Assembly: GCF_036323735.1 (NCBI RefSeq)
Contig: NC_086028.1
Span: 41,253,501-41,317,500, forward strand
DNA length: 64,000 nucleotides
Source of the DNA: Rattus norvegicus
Lineage: Eukaryota > Chordata > Mammalia > Rodentia > Muridae
Direction: 5' to 3'
Of this stretch, positions 10,621 to 22,964 are shown piece by piece. The position numbers were made by a program, and so were the translations under genes. The notes beneath the pieces are model-generated. The model saw nothing but the letters and a program-made list of their open reading frames with translations, was not told the DNA's origin and did no database searches. Position 1 is the stretch's first letter, and each line of letters begins with the position of its first letter.

Positions 10621-12020
10621 TAGGAGTGCTCACTCCCAATGGCCCAAGCGAACTGTTAAAATGTGTGAAGAGATGACATAGGTAAAAGTAGTTATCGAGT
10701 GAGGTGCAAACAAACAGCATCGCTATGTAAACCCAAAGGCCATGGCTCAGGAACAGAACAGTTTGTGAGATTTCAACCCACAGCAAAGTCCAGGATGGTC
10801 TTGAGCAATAGTGTCTCTGAAAACGACTGAATACTTACATTCAAATTTTCAACATAATATGGCTTCCTCTGGGAGGTTATATAACCCTACCATTGCCCTG
10901 GATGTTTATTATGGGATGGATGTCCCTGGAGACACTAATGGTCATAACTATTAAAGCAAGCAGGGGAGGGGGGTGAAAAATTTAACATCTTGAAACATCC
11001 TATTTTCCCCAGATATGAATTCCAACAATCTAAATTAAGATGCAGAGGAGGAACCCCCCCCCCCCAAAGGGAGAAATTAGACTCTGAAAGTGCTTTGTTA
11101 GGGCTGTTTTTATTTTAAGCCAAAATGTTCGTTTTCACCCTCCTTATATGCTGGGTATCAAGAGGAGTTATGGAGACTGCAAGATACCAGACACACACAA
11201 CTGGGGAGCTTAGACTCTAGAGATGACATTATAATTGTCTTTTTAAGTGGACACACACAAAAGGGCTTTTTAAGAACCGCTTTAATTTTTAAAGGCATAG
11301 CAGATATGGTGGCAATTGTAAAGCAGAAGGCTGTGTGAAGGAAAGGCAGAAGGAGAGCAGGATGGGACATGTGAGCCTGGGTGGCCTAGGCACGTTGGAT
11401 CACATCTGCAGAGGTATTTATTTCCAGGGCAAAGGGGGAACTCTTTGGGAGAGTGTGTTCTCCAGACTTTGTGATAGCATAGATCCCCTGATGGACCGCT
11501 GAGCATAGAACCCCAGCATGTGATCACTTGCCTGCAGGGTGAAGGGCAAAGTAAGCCTCAGTGCCTCAGAAGACCAACCAGACGGAGGCAGACACTCAGC
11601 CCTGAAGTCAGCTTCCTATAGCTTCTTCCCCTGTGCTGCCCCTGGAAGGAGCCATCATCAAACACAAGAAAGGCTAACTAAGCCATCCCAGCACTTGAGG
11701 AAAACCTAAGGTAAAAAAATAGTTACAATTGTAACTAATTTAAACCGGAAGCAGTGCTGGTTTACTATTATTTCAATATTCATACCAAACACTGAGTTTT
11801 AAGTTACTTAGATTGAGATAAACTCAGAGTGGAGTAATCTAAAACTGTATACTATGCTTATGTAATGAAGTCATCCTGAGATATGAAGCGAACCACATAG
11901 AAAATCATATAAGACCACGGGGCTTTTATTTCTTTGACTCATCACCTATTGCTAACATCAAAAACGTTAAGGCATCAGCTTCTGTACAGAGGTCAGGGGA
12001 AGGGTTGATACAAAACGTTC
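10621..12020. other. Unique intergenic DNA
   Basis: No gene seen. An 11-base C run near 11054 is the only striking compositional feature. Confidence 0.45.
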
Positions 12021-12024
12021 CTAA

Positions 12025-12311
12025 AGAAGGATGTGGGGAGACAGCTCAGTAGTGAGGTGCTGGCTACACAACATGAGGATCTGAGCTCAAACCTCCCAGT
12101 GCTCTCAGAACGGCTAGTATGGCAGTGCACACCGTAACCCCAGTGCTGGGAGACAGGAGGATCCCTGGGACACAAACCAGTCGGCCAGACAGTCTGGTCT
12201 AACCAGCCAGCTCCAGGTTAAGTGAGAGACCCTGTTCCAATAAATAATGTGAAGAGTACACATATGTGTTAGAGTGCATGTGTATGCACACACATGTGCA
12301 CACACACACAC

Positions 12312-12358
<47 letters not shown>
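12025..12358 (+). mobile_element. B4-like SINE followed by CA and GA repeats
   Basis: Head near 12030 (GGGGAGACAGCTCAGTAG), then GACAGGAGGATCCCTGGGAC and GTGAGAGACCCTGTTCCAAT. It ends in (CA)n at 12299-12313 and pure (GA)n at 12315-12358. The microsatellites appear to have grown from the SINE tail. Confidence 0.7.
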
Positions 12359-12361
<3 letters not shown>

Positions 12362-12454
12362 CAAAATATATGACTGTACTCTATTTTTATCAGGTGATAA
12401 TTACTTTATAAAATCTGAGCGAAAATATGAATAGTAAGTTAACATGTTACTTCT
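12359..12454. other. Short unique interval
   Basis: AT-rich, featureless. Confidence 0.4.
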
Positions 12455-12700
12455 TTTTAAGAACATTTTGTTGTGGTATAATAGATACAACATAGAACTC
12501 ACCATCAGAAACAGTATGTTGGCAACTAAAGACAGCCACACTGCCTAGCTGCCATCACCATCACACGTCTCCCAAATTCCTGCCCTTCCCAAACTCAAAC
12601 TTGCATCCATGAAGCAATGCCTCCCTGGCCCCTGCTATTACTCTGTCTCTGTCCTATGAATTGCTCACTCTAGCCATACTGTAAGAGCAAATTAAAATAC
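12455..12700 (-). mobile_element. Ancient mammalian L1 (L1M-type) 3'UTR fragment
   Basis: TTTTGTTGTGGTATAATAGA followed by CAACATAGAACTCACCATC, and later TGCCATCACCATCACACG and CTGTCTCTGTCCTATGAATT, match in order the antisense of old mammalian L1 3' ends. It is far more diverged than the two young L1s. Confidence 0.55.
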
Positions 12701-12989
12701 TGAAACATTAATCCTTTCAAATTTGGTTGAATGTTCCACAGACCTATTCATGAAGCACACATCAACATTTTGTTCACCCTAAGGCTCGATCCCTAATTTG
12801 GGGCATGGGCCACATTTTTCCTGCTCAACATAAATAGATGTTGATCCAAATGTGGATATGCTGATATAAACCTGGTCCAAGCCTCAGGTTTTGGTGCTAT
12901 TGGAAGGTAGAATGTCTTATTTGTTCATTTTTTAAAAATCTTTCAATTTTCCCCCTTATTGGTATCTATTGGAAAGTCCCTGCTTTTGT

Positions 12990-13215
12990 TTTAAAGGTTT
13001 TATTGTTTCTTTTAAATTATGTGTATGAGGGTGTGCTTGTGTGTAGTCATGTGTACGTGAGCACAACTGTTCCCTGGGGCCAGAAGACGGCATTAGATTA
13101 CCTGAAGGTTATGAGCTGCCAGAAGTGGGCACTGGGAAGAGAACTCAAGTTTTCTGCAAAAGTAACACACTCTCATTTTACCTCTGAGCCATATCTTATG
13201 CCTCCCCTGCTTTTA
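12990..13215 (-). mobile_element. B3-like SINE
   Basis: Inverted B3 landmarks: TTTAAATTATGTGTATGAGG, CCAGAAGACGGCATTAGATT, GGGCACTGGGAAGAGAACTC, and CCTCTGAGCCATATCTTATG at the head end. Confidence 0.65.
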
Positions 13216-13359
13216 TTCTAAATACTACATTTCAAAGTGTGTTGTATTCTTAACAGTTGGAGACAAAATTAAGGAGATTGATGGTTTTCTCTTATTTAAC
13301 TTTTATTTCATTCGTGAGCAGAGTATCTTTTCATCATATCTAGCTCTGGGTTTCATTTA

Positions 13360-13475
13360 TAGTTTTTGAGACATGGTTTCACTATACAGACCAAACTGGT
13401 CGTGAACTCACAGAGAGCTTGCCTCTGCCTCCAGAGTGATAAGATTAAAGTGTGTTTCACCCAGCCAGGCCCTAT
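13360..13475 (-). mobile_element. B1 SINE
   Basis: TTTTTGAGACATGGTTTCAC, then AACTCACAGAGAGCTTGCCT, then CTGCCTCCAGAGTGATAAG: B1 read on the - strand. Confidence 0.75.
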
Positions 13476-14224
13476 CTTTGTTTTTATGGCCCATCACAAT
13501 CTGTTTCTTAGTAGCTGTGTTGCTTTCTCTCCCTATATAAGTAGCCAGCAAGGCCTCCAGTCCCTCTGCTTCCTCACCAGCACACGCTTTTTCCTTTTTC
13601 ATAATTTCAGTCTGCTCTGTGAAGGAGTGAGGGTGTAATTTTCAAATAGCTGGCAGAGTTGGTAAGAATACATCTTTAGGAGTTTCTTAAATGTTGGGAT
13701 TATGATTAAATCCCTAATTTAAAAGCTATTAAATGAACCTTTTGCAATGATTACAATGTACCTAGGAGGTAAACTTTTTTTTCCTGGTCCCAGTTTTCTC
13801 AGCTCCAATGGGAGCAATTCCTAGATGCTTTTCTATGGACCACCCTAAAGCCAAAGCAAGGGGATCCAGTTTATTCAAAATGAAAGCAAATTTACTTTCC
13901 AGGGCTCACATTAGCCAGCTTATCACAGGGATTGTATGCATGTTACCCACTCAGAGTAAAGCCAGGCTCCCAATAGTGGACTTGTCCTAACTACCTTACT
14001 TATCTGTTCACCCACTGACCTCCCCAATAACCTTCTTGCTCTGCAGCCCACAGCTCAGGTCTGCATTCCTTGGTGTGTCTATTTCCTCCTACCACAGGAC
14101 ATTTGCATGACTTCTCCAACCTGTACAGTATCTTTTCTTTAAAATAGTTTTGCCTTTTCTACTCAAGATCCTAATTCTTAGTCACCTTCCAGACTTCAGT
14201 TTGGCTCCCTCTTGTCAGATTTTT
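13476..14224. other. Unique intergenic DNA
   Basis: Nothing recognised. A 60-codon open frame at 13808-13990 shows no family features. Confidence 0.4.
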
Positions 14225-14340
14225 TTTTTATGTTTTGAGACTGAGTCTCACTGTTTAACTCAGTCTCACCTCAGACTCCGCTTCTTCCTTCCTCAGCATC
14301 TAAGTGCTGGGAAGGTTGGCGTGAGATATCACACAGCTAA
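14225..14340 (-). mobile_element. B1 SINE, diverged
   Basis: GTTTTGAGACTGAGTCTCAC, then CCTCAGCATCTAAGTGCTGG near the head: B1 in antisense with a short T run (the A tail) at its left. Confidence 0.65.
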
Positions 14341-15659
14341 TGCCATGGTTTTAGGGCAGATTTCACCATTGCTATTTTCTGACCTGTGTACTGATGTTTC
14401 TTTTAGCCTATGGATGCAGAGGTAGAGCATCCCCTGGGGCTCAGAAGTCCTAATGGTGTCAGGAAGCTGTCTGATCGCAGCTATCTATCTATCTATTCTA
14501 TCTATACTCAAAAATTAGAGACAGAGACTAAGAAATGGGATCAGACCATTCGACCTCAAAGCTTGCTCTCAGTAATCTCTAGCAAGCCTGTAGCTGCCAA
14601 AGGTTCCATAACTGCCCCAAAGAGTACCACCAAACGTAGACCAAGGGTTGCAATATCAGAACCTAGTATTGCTCCTTCAAATCACAACAAAAACCTGCTT
14701 TAAAGTTGTTGAAGTAGTTCTCTCACAAATGTACAATGTCTCAACCATGCATCAGTTGACACCTCACCACTCTCATGGCACTGGCCAGCTTCTTAGTGGC
14801 CACATTTGGGCCTTCGTTCCCACTTTATGCATATGCTTTTGCCCTTACGTATGTCCTCAGAAGTTCAGCAAGAGCCAAACCCTGGGAAAGCCGTGAAATC
14901 CTTCAGTACAGTCACACCCCTGAGGTGTTTTCTCAGCTACAAAATCACTGTGTGATGCAGAAAATGGAGGAGAGGAAAGCATCAGTAGCAGAGTGTCCTT
15001 CTAGAAGTTCCCAGGAACAAGACAGAGGCAGGAGAGACCCAGAGACACCGGCTCATTTTCTCGTGCAGGTCAGCAGGTTCAGAGGACCGTTTACAGTAGA
15101 CATTCATCCATCCCACGTCCTTCAAGTTAGTGAGAGTGCTGTGTCCACATTTCGCTTTTTGTCCCTAGGGTAGAGGATGCCGCTGAATATCTGTTAGAGA
15201 TGAAAAAGGTCTCAGAAGGAAGGGAGATGGAACACCCAAGCCCAAGACAGGCCACCACCTCCTTATTTCCAAGGTGACTACAAGGGGCAAGCTGTCATGT
15301 CTGTTTGAGAAATTGTATGCAGTATATAATTAATAAAGTAAATTAACACATTTATAAATCAAAATACAAGGCTTATCTTATAAGAATAGTACTAAAGAAG
15401 ACAAGCATTTTGAGAGACGCCTGTAATGTAAGCACTCCATGGTATAAGCCTGAGATAGATTGGTATTGGAAAACCACATGGCTACATAATGAAGTATCAT
15501 ATCCCACATCACCCTGAGTGGGGAAATTGAAATCTGGACTGATACAGCAGGGTCATTTTTACCTCTCCTCTTCAATTACAGCAAAAACAATTTCAGCCAG
15601 AATAGCAAATAAAATGGAATAGATACGGTAGGAAGAATTCAAACCCTCCTTACTTGTAG
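14341..15659. other. Unique intergenic DNA
   Basis: Contains a short imperfect (TATC)n near 14480-14512. The longest open frame (14775-15173, 132 codons) has no recognisable domain and I treat it as chance. Confidence 0.4.
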
Positions 15660-15769
15660 TGATATGATCCTGTACTTGGCAAAACCTAAAATTTCCACTA
15701 AAAGACCCTACAAATATATAAGAAGGTGGCGCCATGCAAACCTAAGCAGCACACCATGGCAAGACTTGG

Positions 15770-16020
15770 ACATCCATGTCTAATGCTGCTCTAAGAGCCA
15801 AGTCTTGGAATCAGCCTAGATACTCATCGATGAGTGAATGGCACGCAAAACATATGATGTATGTACGCTAAGGAATTTTATTCAGCCACAAAGAAAGATG
15901 AAATGCTGCCCTGTGTGTAAAAATGGAAGGACCTACCTGTCATCAATCAAGTAAAACTGAACAATTATATTTTTTTCTCTCGTATATAGAATCTAGGAAC
16001 AAGAACAACAAAAGACAAGG
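15770..16020 (+). mobile_element. Old L1 ORF2 C-terminal / 3' fragment
   Basis: AGCCAAGTCTTGGAATCAGC, ATTTTATTCAGCCACAAAGA and AAAAATGGAAGGACCTACC match in order the conserved 3' end of L1 ORF2 (compare 5500-5660 in L1-A). It is heavily diverged, with no open frame. Confidence 0.7.
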
Positions 16021-16189
16021 GTGACTGTTGGGTGTGTTAGGAAGGGAGCAGAGGGGCACAAATGGAGGCATCACTGGGAATGCCATGATCTGAGGATACA
16101 GTCCATATCCATTAACAAGGGTATTTTAAATATAAGGCACAGACTGGCACTGAAGGCAGTCACAGGGGCACGGATTGAGCTAATTGTTT

Positions 16190-16310
16190 ATACTTTGGTT
16201 TCACAGCAAACCTGTGAGGTAGGTGCTATCACGACGCTCATTTTCTGGTCTGGAAATGAGGGCATAGTGGTAGAAGCCACCCAAGGCTACTAGGGAGCCA
16301 GTGCTGGGAA
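16190..16310 (-). mobile_element. MIR SINE (ancient)
   Basis: AACCTGTGAGGTAGGTGCTA, then CTCATTTTCTGGTCTGGAAA, then a remnant of the ACTTGCCC-type core: the MIR core in antisense. Confidence 0.6.
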
Positions 16311-17449
16311 GCACTGTCCTGTGCTGGTCAGCTCCTCTCAGCGTGCTCTGTTGATGAGAGAAACTGGAAGGGGTTAGTACAGTAAAGATATAAGCAGAAA
16401 CTTAGCAGGAAGATACAGGGTGAGATGCAAGGTGGACCACAGAATAGAAAGAATCACCAAGGGATAAATACACAGACCATGTTTGTCTCTGTGCGGCTGC
16501 TAGATGATATAACTCTGTGCTTTTGGTGCCCTGGTGCCTCTCCCGGGAGAGAGAGAAGGTTAGAGATCACAAGACAAGCTTGGGACAAGCACACCCCAGT
16601 AAGTAGCTTTAACTGGACTGTGAAGGAATGGAGTCTGTGCTTCTGTTTCCTCCATGAAGATGAACAGGAAGGCTGCATGCTCAGTAGGAAGTTCATACAA
16701 GGAAATTCTATTGTTTTCTTCTTACCAACCCGTGCATCTTCTTGTTTACATCAGAGGCACCAGGTCAATTCCACAGAAATGAAATTACAGACATCATTGG
16801 AATAGTCCTTCACCTAGAGAGCCTGGATTGAATTAGCAACAGATTCATTTGGGGGTTATTCCTATGGCCCTCTGTTGGTTGGACATGAGGCACACTGCTA
16901 TCAGTAATGCGTATGCAAAGCCAGGAAATTTAGCTTATAGATGGCAGTAAAGGAAGGAAGGAAGAATTTGTTGCAGGAACTCTCAGCAGGAAGGAACTCG
17001 CACACTGAGGCAAGCTAAGCAATCCCACTGAGGTGTGTCATATAACCATGTAACACATGTCTGCACTGAACCTCGGATTCTAATCTCATAGTTCCTAAAA
17101 GTTGTACAGGTAGTGGTAGGCTTATTTCAGTCCTTTCTTGGCCAAAACCTTGACAACATTTTCAAATAATTAAATAGTCTTGTGAGTCTATATCCTTTCC
17201 TCTGAGATAACTCATTGCCAATTTCAGGTGATAAAATGTAACATCCCTCAACAGTTGTGGTGATTGTAGATGGCTGCACAATCTGTCTATTGTTTGAAAT
17301 ATTTTTTATTTATCTTTATACTTTAGAAAAGTATATGTCCTCTGTATTAATTATGGTTTTACATTCATTATTAAGATGAAATTAGAAAATAATATATCCT
17401 TTTTTCAAATTAGATATTTATTAGATCTTAATGGCAATCATTATAAATA
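16311..17449. other. Unique intergenic DNA
   Basis: A 126-codon open frame at 16425-16805 has no recognisable family. Nothing else was seen. Confidence 0.4.
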
Positions 17450-17580
17450 TATTTTTCTCTTTTTTAAATTTTATTTTTCTTGGATATTTTATGTATTTAC
17501 ATTTCAAATGTTATCCCCTTTCACCCCCTCTCTCATATACATTTCCCCTCTCCCCCTTCTCAGAGAGAGGGCCATTTGCT
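17450..17580 (-). mobile_element. Old rodent L1 (Lx-type) 3'UTR fragment
   Basis: TTGGATATTTTATGTATTTA followed by CATTTCAAATGTTATCCCCT and pyrimidine-rich CCCCTCTCCCCCTTCTCAGA: the antisense of older rodent L1 3' ends. Confidence 0.55.
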
Positions 17581-18000
17581 TCCTTCAACTAAGGAATCAC
17601 TTTACTGCACCAAAAAAAAAAAAATATGTGGGAATTTGTGTTCTAATCCAACATCTTAAATAGATTACCAAAAGAAATACTCTGGGCAGTGTGTTAAGTA
17701 CCGTTCACATGCCTGTGTTATCAGCCTTGCCCTCTGACAGTATTACACACACTATTACAAGAGTCTCAGAGTCCTTAACAGACATTAGAGATAATCGAAC
17801 AGCAGTATCTACAAAAGTTTGGGATCCTTCTTCTGAGTTCACGAGTTCACCTTGGTCATGTTCAGTCCTAGACAGCAAATCACTTGTCTTTAAAGACTAG
17901 AATTTGTCTTCCTGGAAACACAAAATCCATTACTTCTGCCTATGGATTGAAGATCACTGGGAACAAGGATTCTGACATTTTATTTTAATTTACATACCCA
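17581..18000. other. Unique intergenic DNA
   Basis: Contains a 14-base A run near 17612. Nothing else recognised. Confidence 0.4.
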
Positions 18001-18014
18001 CTCACATGTTAAGT

Positions 18015-18240
18015 AAGTATATATGTGCACATATACATTCATACATATGAATACACACATGTAGGTACACATATACCGTCACACACATATAAGTGTTTAT
18101 GCACACATATTTATACATGCATACATTGCACACATACATGGCCACACCAGTGTGTATATTTGCATATATATACTTATTTGTATGCATGTGTATATATACA
18201 TATACATGTATGTGTATGTGTGTGCATGCATGTGGCAAAT
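18015..18240. repeat. Imperfect (CA/TA)n purine-pyrimidine alternating tract
   Basis: Degenerate mixture of ACAC, ATAT and GTGT units, with many CATACA/TATGTG words on both strands. It looks like an old, heavily mutated dinucleotide array. Confidence 0.8.
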
Positions 18241-18559
18241 GCATATTTAAAAGAAGAAAAATATTTACTGTACAAATGACAAGATCTATCCCCTGCCTGA
18301 GATCAGTCTTGCTCACTTTGTGCCCAACGCTGCAGAACTTTGAAACTGAATGATGTCCTAGCTCCAAAAGATTTCACCTGCTTCCGCAAAGTAGGAAACA
18401 GCAGGCTCTCGTGCATCACATCCACTGAGCCTTGAATCACTCAGACACTTATTATGAGAACTCCTGCTGCACCCCCATCCCTCCCAGAGAGAGCCTGCCT
18501 CTGTAATGGACTCTGCCAATCACAGACCGAATGTCTGAGGAATTAATACAATTCCACCA

Positions 18560-18745
18560 CTCCACTGAAAAGTAGTGTCAGGGTCTGGATTCAAACAAGA
18601 GTTTTCCTTAACTATATTTGGCACCTTTAAATGCTGTTGCACAGTGTGTGCCAGATGAGTTAGAGCTTCCAGTGCCTGCCTCCATGTCTGTGAAATGGGG
18701 AAGATAATTACCATAAAGCACTCAGCATACACTGTAGTCATTGTT
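18560..18745 (+). mobile_element. MIR SINE (ancient)
   Basis: GTCTGGATTCAAACAAGAG, then CATGTCTGTGAAATGGGGAA, then AAAGCACTCAGCATACACTG: MIR core and 3' part in sense order. Confidence 0.6.
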
Positions 18746-18749
18746 AGTA

Positions 18750-19030
18750 TACCATCATACGGTATATTATATATATCGCATATGTAATATGACACATAAT
18801 AATTTATCATGTTACAGAATATGTATGGCAAATACTGAGTTAGCATGCTATAATATATAATACCTATATAATACATGACACATATAGTAATTTATTATAT
18901 CATTATATTATAGTATATATAATATAATATACTAGATGTAATATATACATATACAGAGAATATATATAAACCACATAGTAAATATATACTATATATTATA
19001 ATATATTGATATATATGTTTCATGTTGTGA
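18750..19030. repeat. AT-rich palindromic tract
   Basis: Long stretch dominated by TATATA/ATAATATA words, with little G or C and many self-complementary words. Confidence 0.85.
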
Positions 19031-19059
19031 AGTATATTAATATATTGAATCTATTATTT

Positions 19060-20195
19060 TGTTATGGGGTTAAATTAATGTCATAAAAGCCAAGTGTATA
19101 ACTTCTATGACTTCTTGAGAATGATTGCCCAACCTAACTTAAGACAGTTTTTGACCTCCAAGTTCGATGATATGATAAATTTCCTATCTGAATTAAAAAG
19201 TCATAAGGTCACATCATCCCAGAAAAAATCAAACAGCCAAAGGGGACAAATCTGCTGAGAGTCAAAACTCTGGTGTTGTGTATGGTTCAGTAATGTCAAG
19301 GGATGGCAAAGGTGTACATGAGAAGGAAAACAGAGGCTGCTCTCTCTTTCAAGCTAGTACATCTCTAGAAGCTAGCACCTCTAATCTCTGACCACCCATC
19401 TAACTTCAAAACCCTGGATTCTGAGGCTCTTGCTAAGCTCCATCCCCATCTTTCCTAAGCCTTGTGACTTAACCCTCTTTAAAGTTTACCCTCTTTACAG
19501 CTTGTGATTGCAGTCATTCAATCTAAAGATTATGGCAGGAATCACATTTGTTGCTCTTGGACCTACCTGATCTGAGAGAGACTTGGGACTGTTTCTCAGC
19601 TAGCATACATAATGGAAAAGCCCTGAAATTCTCTTCAAGAACCCCAGCACCACTCATCCTAAATCCACATCACATCATACTCTTAAAACATGGAATCATT
19701 TCCATTCACTGGTTAATTTGTGAGAAATAAACTTGTTTAAGCCTGACCCAAAGGTGCACATTTAAAGCACATCTTGCCAATATCCATTAAAAGTTTGACA
19801 TTTCCCCAAAACCTAGGGGGAGGTTTTGACCTTGGTGGATATTGCCCTGGACATTGTTTGGAAAAATGTAAATAGACTTTTCCTTCCTTCCAGTACTTTC
19901 TATGGGCTTAAACAGCTGGGAGGGGCTGAGTGCTGTAAACAATTTCCTCCATCTGTCTGGGTTTTCTCCTTCCTGTTTGTCTTTGTCCAGAGTTAAGTTA
20001 ATCAGGCCACTCCCTGATCAGTTCACCACGATTGTCATCTCTCAGCACAAAACCATTCAAGAGTAGAAACCAGATCGCTCACCAAGGATAAGAGAGAAGT
20101 TCGAAGCCAAAATTGAGTGACCACAACCTGGGAACACAGATTCGGGTTACATCAAATACCATGTTCCAGCATGGTAACAGTTTGATGAAATAGGG
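19060..20195. other. Unique intergenic DNA
   Basis: No gene or clear repeat recognised. Confidence 0.4.
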
Positions 20196-20265
20196 TTTTT
20201 GTTTTGCTTTTGTTGTTGTTGTTGTTATTGTTGTTGTTGTTGTTGTTGTTGTTTTTGTTTTGTAA
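20196..20265. repeat. (GTT)n trinucleotide repeat
   Basis: About 17 GTT units with one interruption, between T-rich edges. Probably grown from a SINE-like A tail on the - strand. Confidence 0.93.
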
Positions 20266-20603
20266 CAGACTGAAGAAACTCATAAAACAGCATTGTATGA
20301 AAATACATTGGTGGGTTCCATGAGGTAGGTAGGCCACTGTAAGGCAGGAACATCTCTGCTATGGGCAGAAATTTTGCCTTTTGATGGCAATCTTAGCTAT
20401 AACATTGGTGACAGCTAGAGGTCTTTTCATATATTGTAAGCAGACTTACCTAAATGTCCCTAGGATATTAAGTTATATAAAGAGGGGACAAGTGGCTGTT
20501 TAGGAGCCAAGAACACCTAGATTATTTACCTCTGGATCTGCAACATTCAATTTCTCCACAGACACTGAAATTCTGTTTTGAAGAACTTCCAGTATTCGTG
20601 TAC

Positions 20604-20606
<3 letters not shown>
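20266..20606. other. Unique intergenic DNA
   Basis: No feature recognised. Confidence 0.4.

Positions 20607-20666
<60 letters not shown>
20607..20666. repeat. (TC)n microsatellite, left of LTR
   Basis: About 30 TC units with a single interruption near 20650. It abuts the LTR at 20667. Confidence 0.96.
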
Positions 20667-20667
<1 letters not shown>

Positions 20668-21082
20668 GTAAGTGAAGGGCTCGGGGTACCTGGAAGAGAA
20701 TGGGGGACAAGAGACTCAAAGAAGGACGCCAAGACAAGAGTCTGATCAAGGCAACAAGTTTATTTTTCCCCAAGGCTGAATTTATACCATAACATGGGTA
20801 ACAGAGGGAGGGGGGAAGTAAGAAACATTTACGCAGGCCAAGGACACAATATTCGTGTGGTCAGGGAATCAACTGATGTTGACAGGATGTCAGAAAGGTC
20901 ACAGGTTTGTCATATCTATTAGTCAGCAAGATGACTTTATTATATTATTATTTTTCTTGACCACCAGATTTGTATTAGTTTTCTGCAGCTGCCTAGGGAT
21001 TTTCCATGAACCCAGTCATACTTAATTCTAACCATAATAATAACATCAACAATGGAGGACTTCAATGGCATTGCTCCCAACA
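20667..21082 (-). mobile_element. Solo LTR (ERVK/IAP-like, tentative)
   Basis: Read on the - strand, this 416-bp block starts TGTTGGGAGC and ends CTTCACTTACA, the TG...CA form of an LTR. An AATAAA signal lies at 20764-20759 on that strand, about 95 bases before the end, as expected for an R-U5 boundary. No internal retroviral sequence is attached, so it is a solo LTR. Flanks are TC repeats on the left and TGGCGC plus TC repeats on the right, so a clean target duplication cannot be called. The family is a guess from the first ten bases. Confidence 0.6.
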
Positions 21083-21084
21083 TG

Positions 21085-21087
<3 letters not shown>

Positions 21088-21176
<89 letters not shown>
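21088..21176. repeat. (CT)n(GT)n compound microsatellite
   Basis: (CT)n to 21124, then (GT)n 21125-21166, then a short GA tract. It may be the displaced continuation of the TC tract left of the LTR. Confidence 0.96.
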
Positions 21177-22004
21177 TCCCAATCCCCAGTGACAAATGCC
21201 CTTTTATAGTTTCTCAGTTCTGTTACAGATTTTCCACAATTATTGCCCGTCCTTCCATTTTAAAATAAGTATTAGGTATGCATGTGATCTCTTGTAAGTT
21301 GTGGTCCTTCCATGGGTGTTTTGGTTGCTTCCTGTCTAGTAGCACCTGCATTTGCCTCCTCTGCTACCGCAGTGTTTTCTCATGTGAGATGTACTTCACT
21401 CATGGAAAAGGCAGAGAACTGTATAAAGGAATAAGAGTATGATATCTTCAAGTTGTCATGTAATTCTCATGAAACCAGCCAGGGGAGAAAGTGTGTTCTA
21501 GAATAGTGAAAATGGATAATGCTAGAAACCACTTCACAGGCACGCATCACGACTGATAGACAGCTGAGCATGCTGGGAAAGTCAGGCACCGAAACTCTGC
21601 TTTCTTCTGCAAAGTAAACCCTTCTGGTAATCAGACCCAAGTGACCCTGCTTAGCCTCCAGCAGCTCCGGAGGTGAGTCTTCTCTTCAGCAGCTTCTCTG
21701 ACACTTTATATTTGCAGGACTTCTGGATCTTCTGATTTTTTTAGCGTAGCTGAAGACTGGCTTGGAGTGGGAAGTGGGGCAGGGGACCTCACAGCAAAAG
21801 TGAGGCAGTGTGGTCTGTTTCCAGGACAGATGGTGAGTTTCCAACACAAGGTACCAGGTAAGGTAGAGACCACAGATGCTGCTTGTAGAATCACACTGTA
21901 GCCATCCATCCCCCTTCAACACATTGGAGCTTTTTCTCAAACATCTAAGTTTGAAATCCAGTTGAATGGTTGAGTTTTTAAAATTCAGACTGGGTTGGGG
22001 GATG
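21177..22004. other. Unique intergenic DNA
   Basis: No feature recognised. Confidence 0.4.
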
Positions 22005-22165
22005 GGGTGGGGACTGGAGAGATGGCTCAGCAGTTAAGAGCACTGCTGTTCTTCCAGAGGTTCTGAATTCAATTCTCAGCAACTACATACATGGTGGCTC
22101 ACAACCATGTTTGAGGGTAATTCTCACTATGTGAGATCCTGCCTCAAATAAAACAAACCATCACA
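22005..22165 (+). mobile_element. B2 SINE
   Basis: GGACTGGAGAGATGGCTCAG, AGAGCACTGCTGTTCTTCCA, GGTTCTGAATTCAATTCTCA, then ACATGGTGGCTCACAACCAT: a good match to the B2 head and body. The 3' third is replaced by a B1-like ending. Confidence 0.85.
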
Positions 22166-22399
22166 AAAAGTAAAAGAAATGTAAACGGGTCATGGGTTGA
22201 ATGCTTCTTAGCCATAAGGAAGGAGTTATCAGGAACTTCTTCCTGACAGCCTGTTCGAATTTCATGATGGGGGTGTGGGGGCAGGTTGAAGAGAGGCAGG
22301 AGCTGTTTTTGAAGACCTGGCAGCCCACTTGCCTCAACTTCATTATTCTTGAGGAGAATAGCCATTCAATTGCTGCTTTTGTGAAGGACCCAACTTCCA

Positions 22400-22525
22400 T
22401 TCCCAGCCTTGGTGGGGGGCGGGGTTAGCTTCAGGGAATCTGATACCTTCTTCTGGCAACCACATGCACAGGAGGCAGTCTCACAGATACATGCACACAT
22501 CAATAAAAATAAATTAAGACTTTGC
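22400..22525 (+). mobile_element. B3/B2-like SINE 3' fragment
   Basis: GGGAATCTGATACCTTCTTC, TGGCAACCACATGCACAGGA and an AATAAAAATAAATT tail match B2/B3 3' ends. Confidence 0.6.
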
Positions 22526-22960
22526 AGTAACAGAAGCTAATAGCAGTCCCAGATCCTCAGCCAGAGAAGATTTAACAGCACTGAGAGGCAGCACAGGAGA
22601 TGCGGTGCCCTGGTGGAAGTCAGAGTAGACACCAGGACAGCAAGCCTTCCTTGCACCTTGCACCATGCCCCTTCCCACCTCATTCCTGTTTTGCTCATTC
22701 TGAGTCTACCTTCTCTGGCCTTTCAGTTTCCTCTAATCCACTTACTCACTCACAGCTTCACGGCTGCCCATAACACGGGTCAGGACACAACCAGTGATGA
22801 TTCAATTCACAGGGCAGCACCTACACTGAAGTGCTCACAGATCAGAGAGGCAGACACACAAGCCATGTGGCTCACACAGACATGGCAAATGCTGCACATA
22901 CAAGAGGTTTGGCAGGAAGTCTAGGTCACTGGGGATCTGGGGTCATCAGACAAGAGTCAG
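22526..22960. other. Unique intergenic DNA
   Basis: A 103-codon open frame at 22613-22924 has no recognisable family. Confidence 0.4.
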
Positions 22961-22964
22961 GGAT

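Noticed and set aside
14775..15173. 132-codon open frame
   Set aside because: No family features; length is expected by chance in 64 kb.
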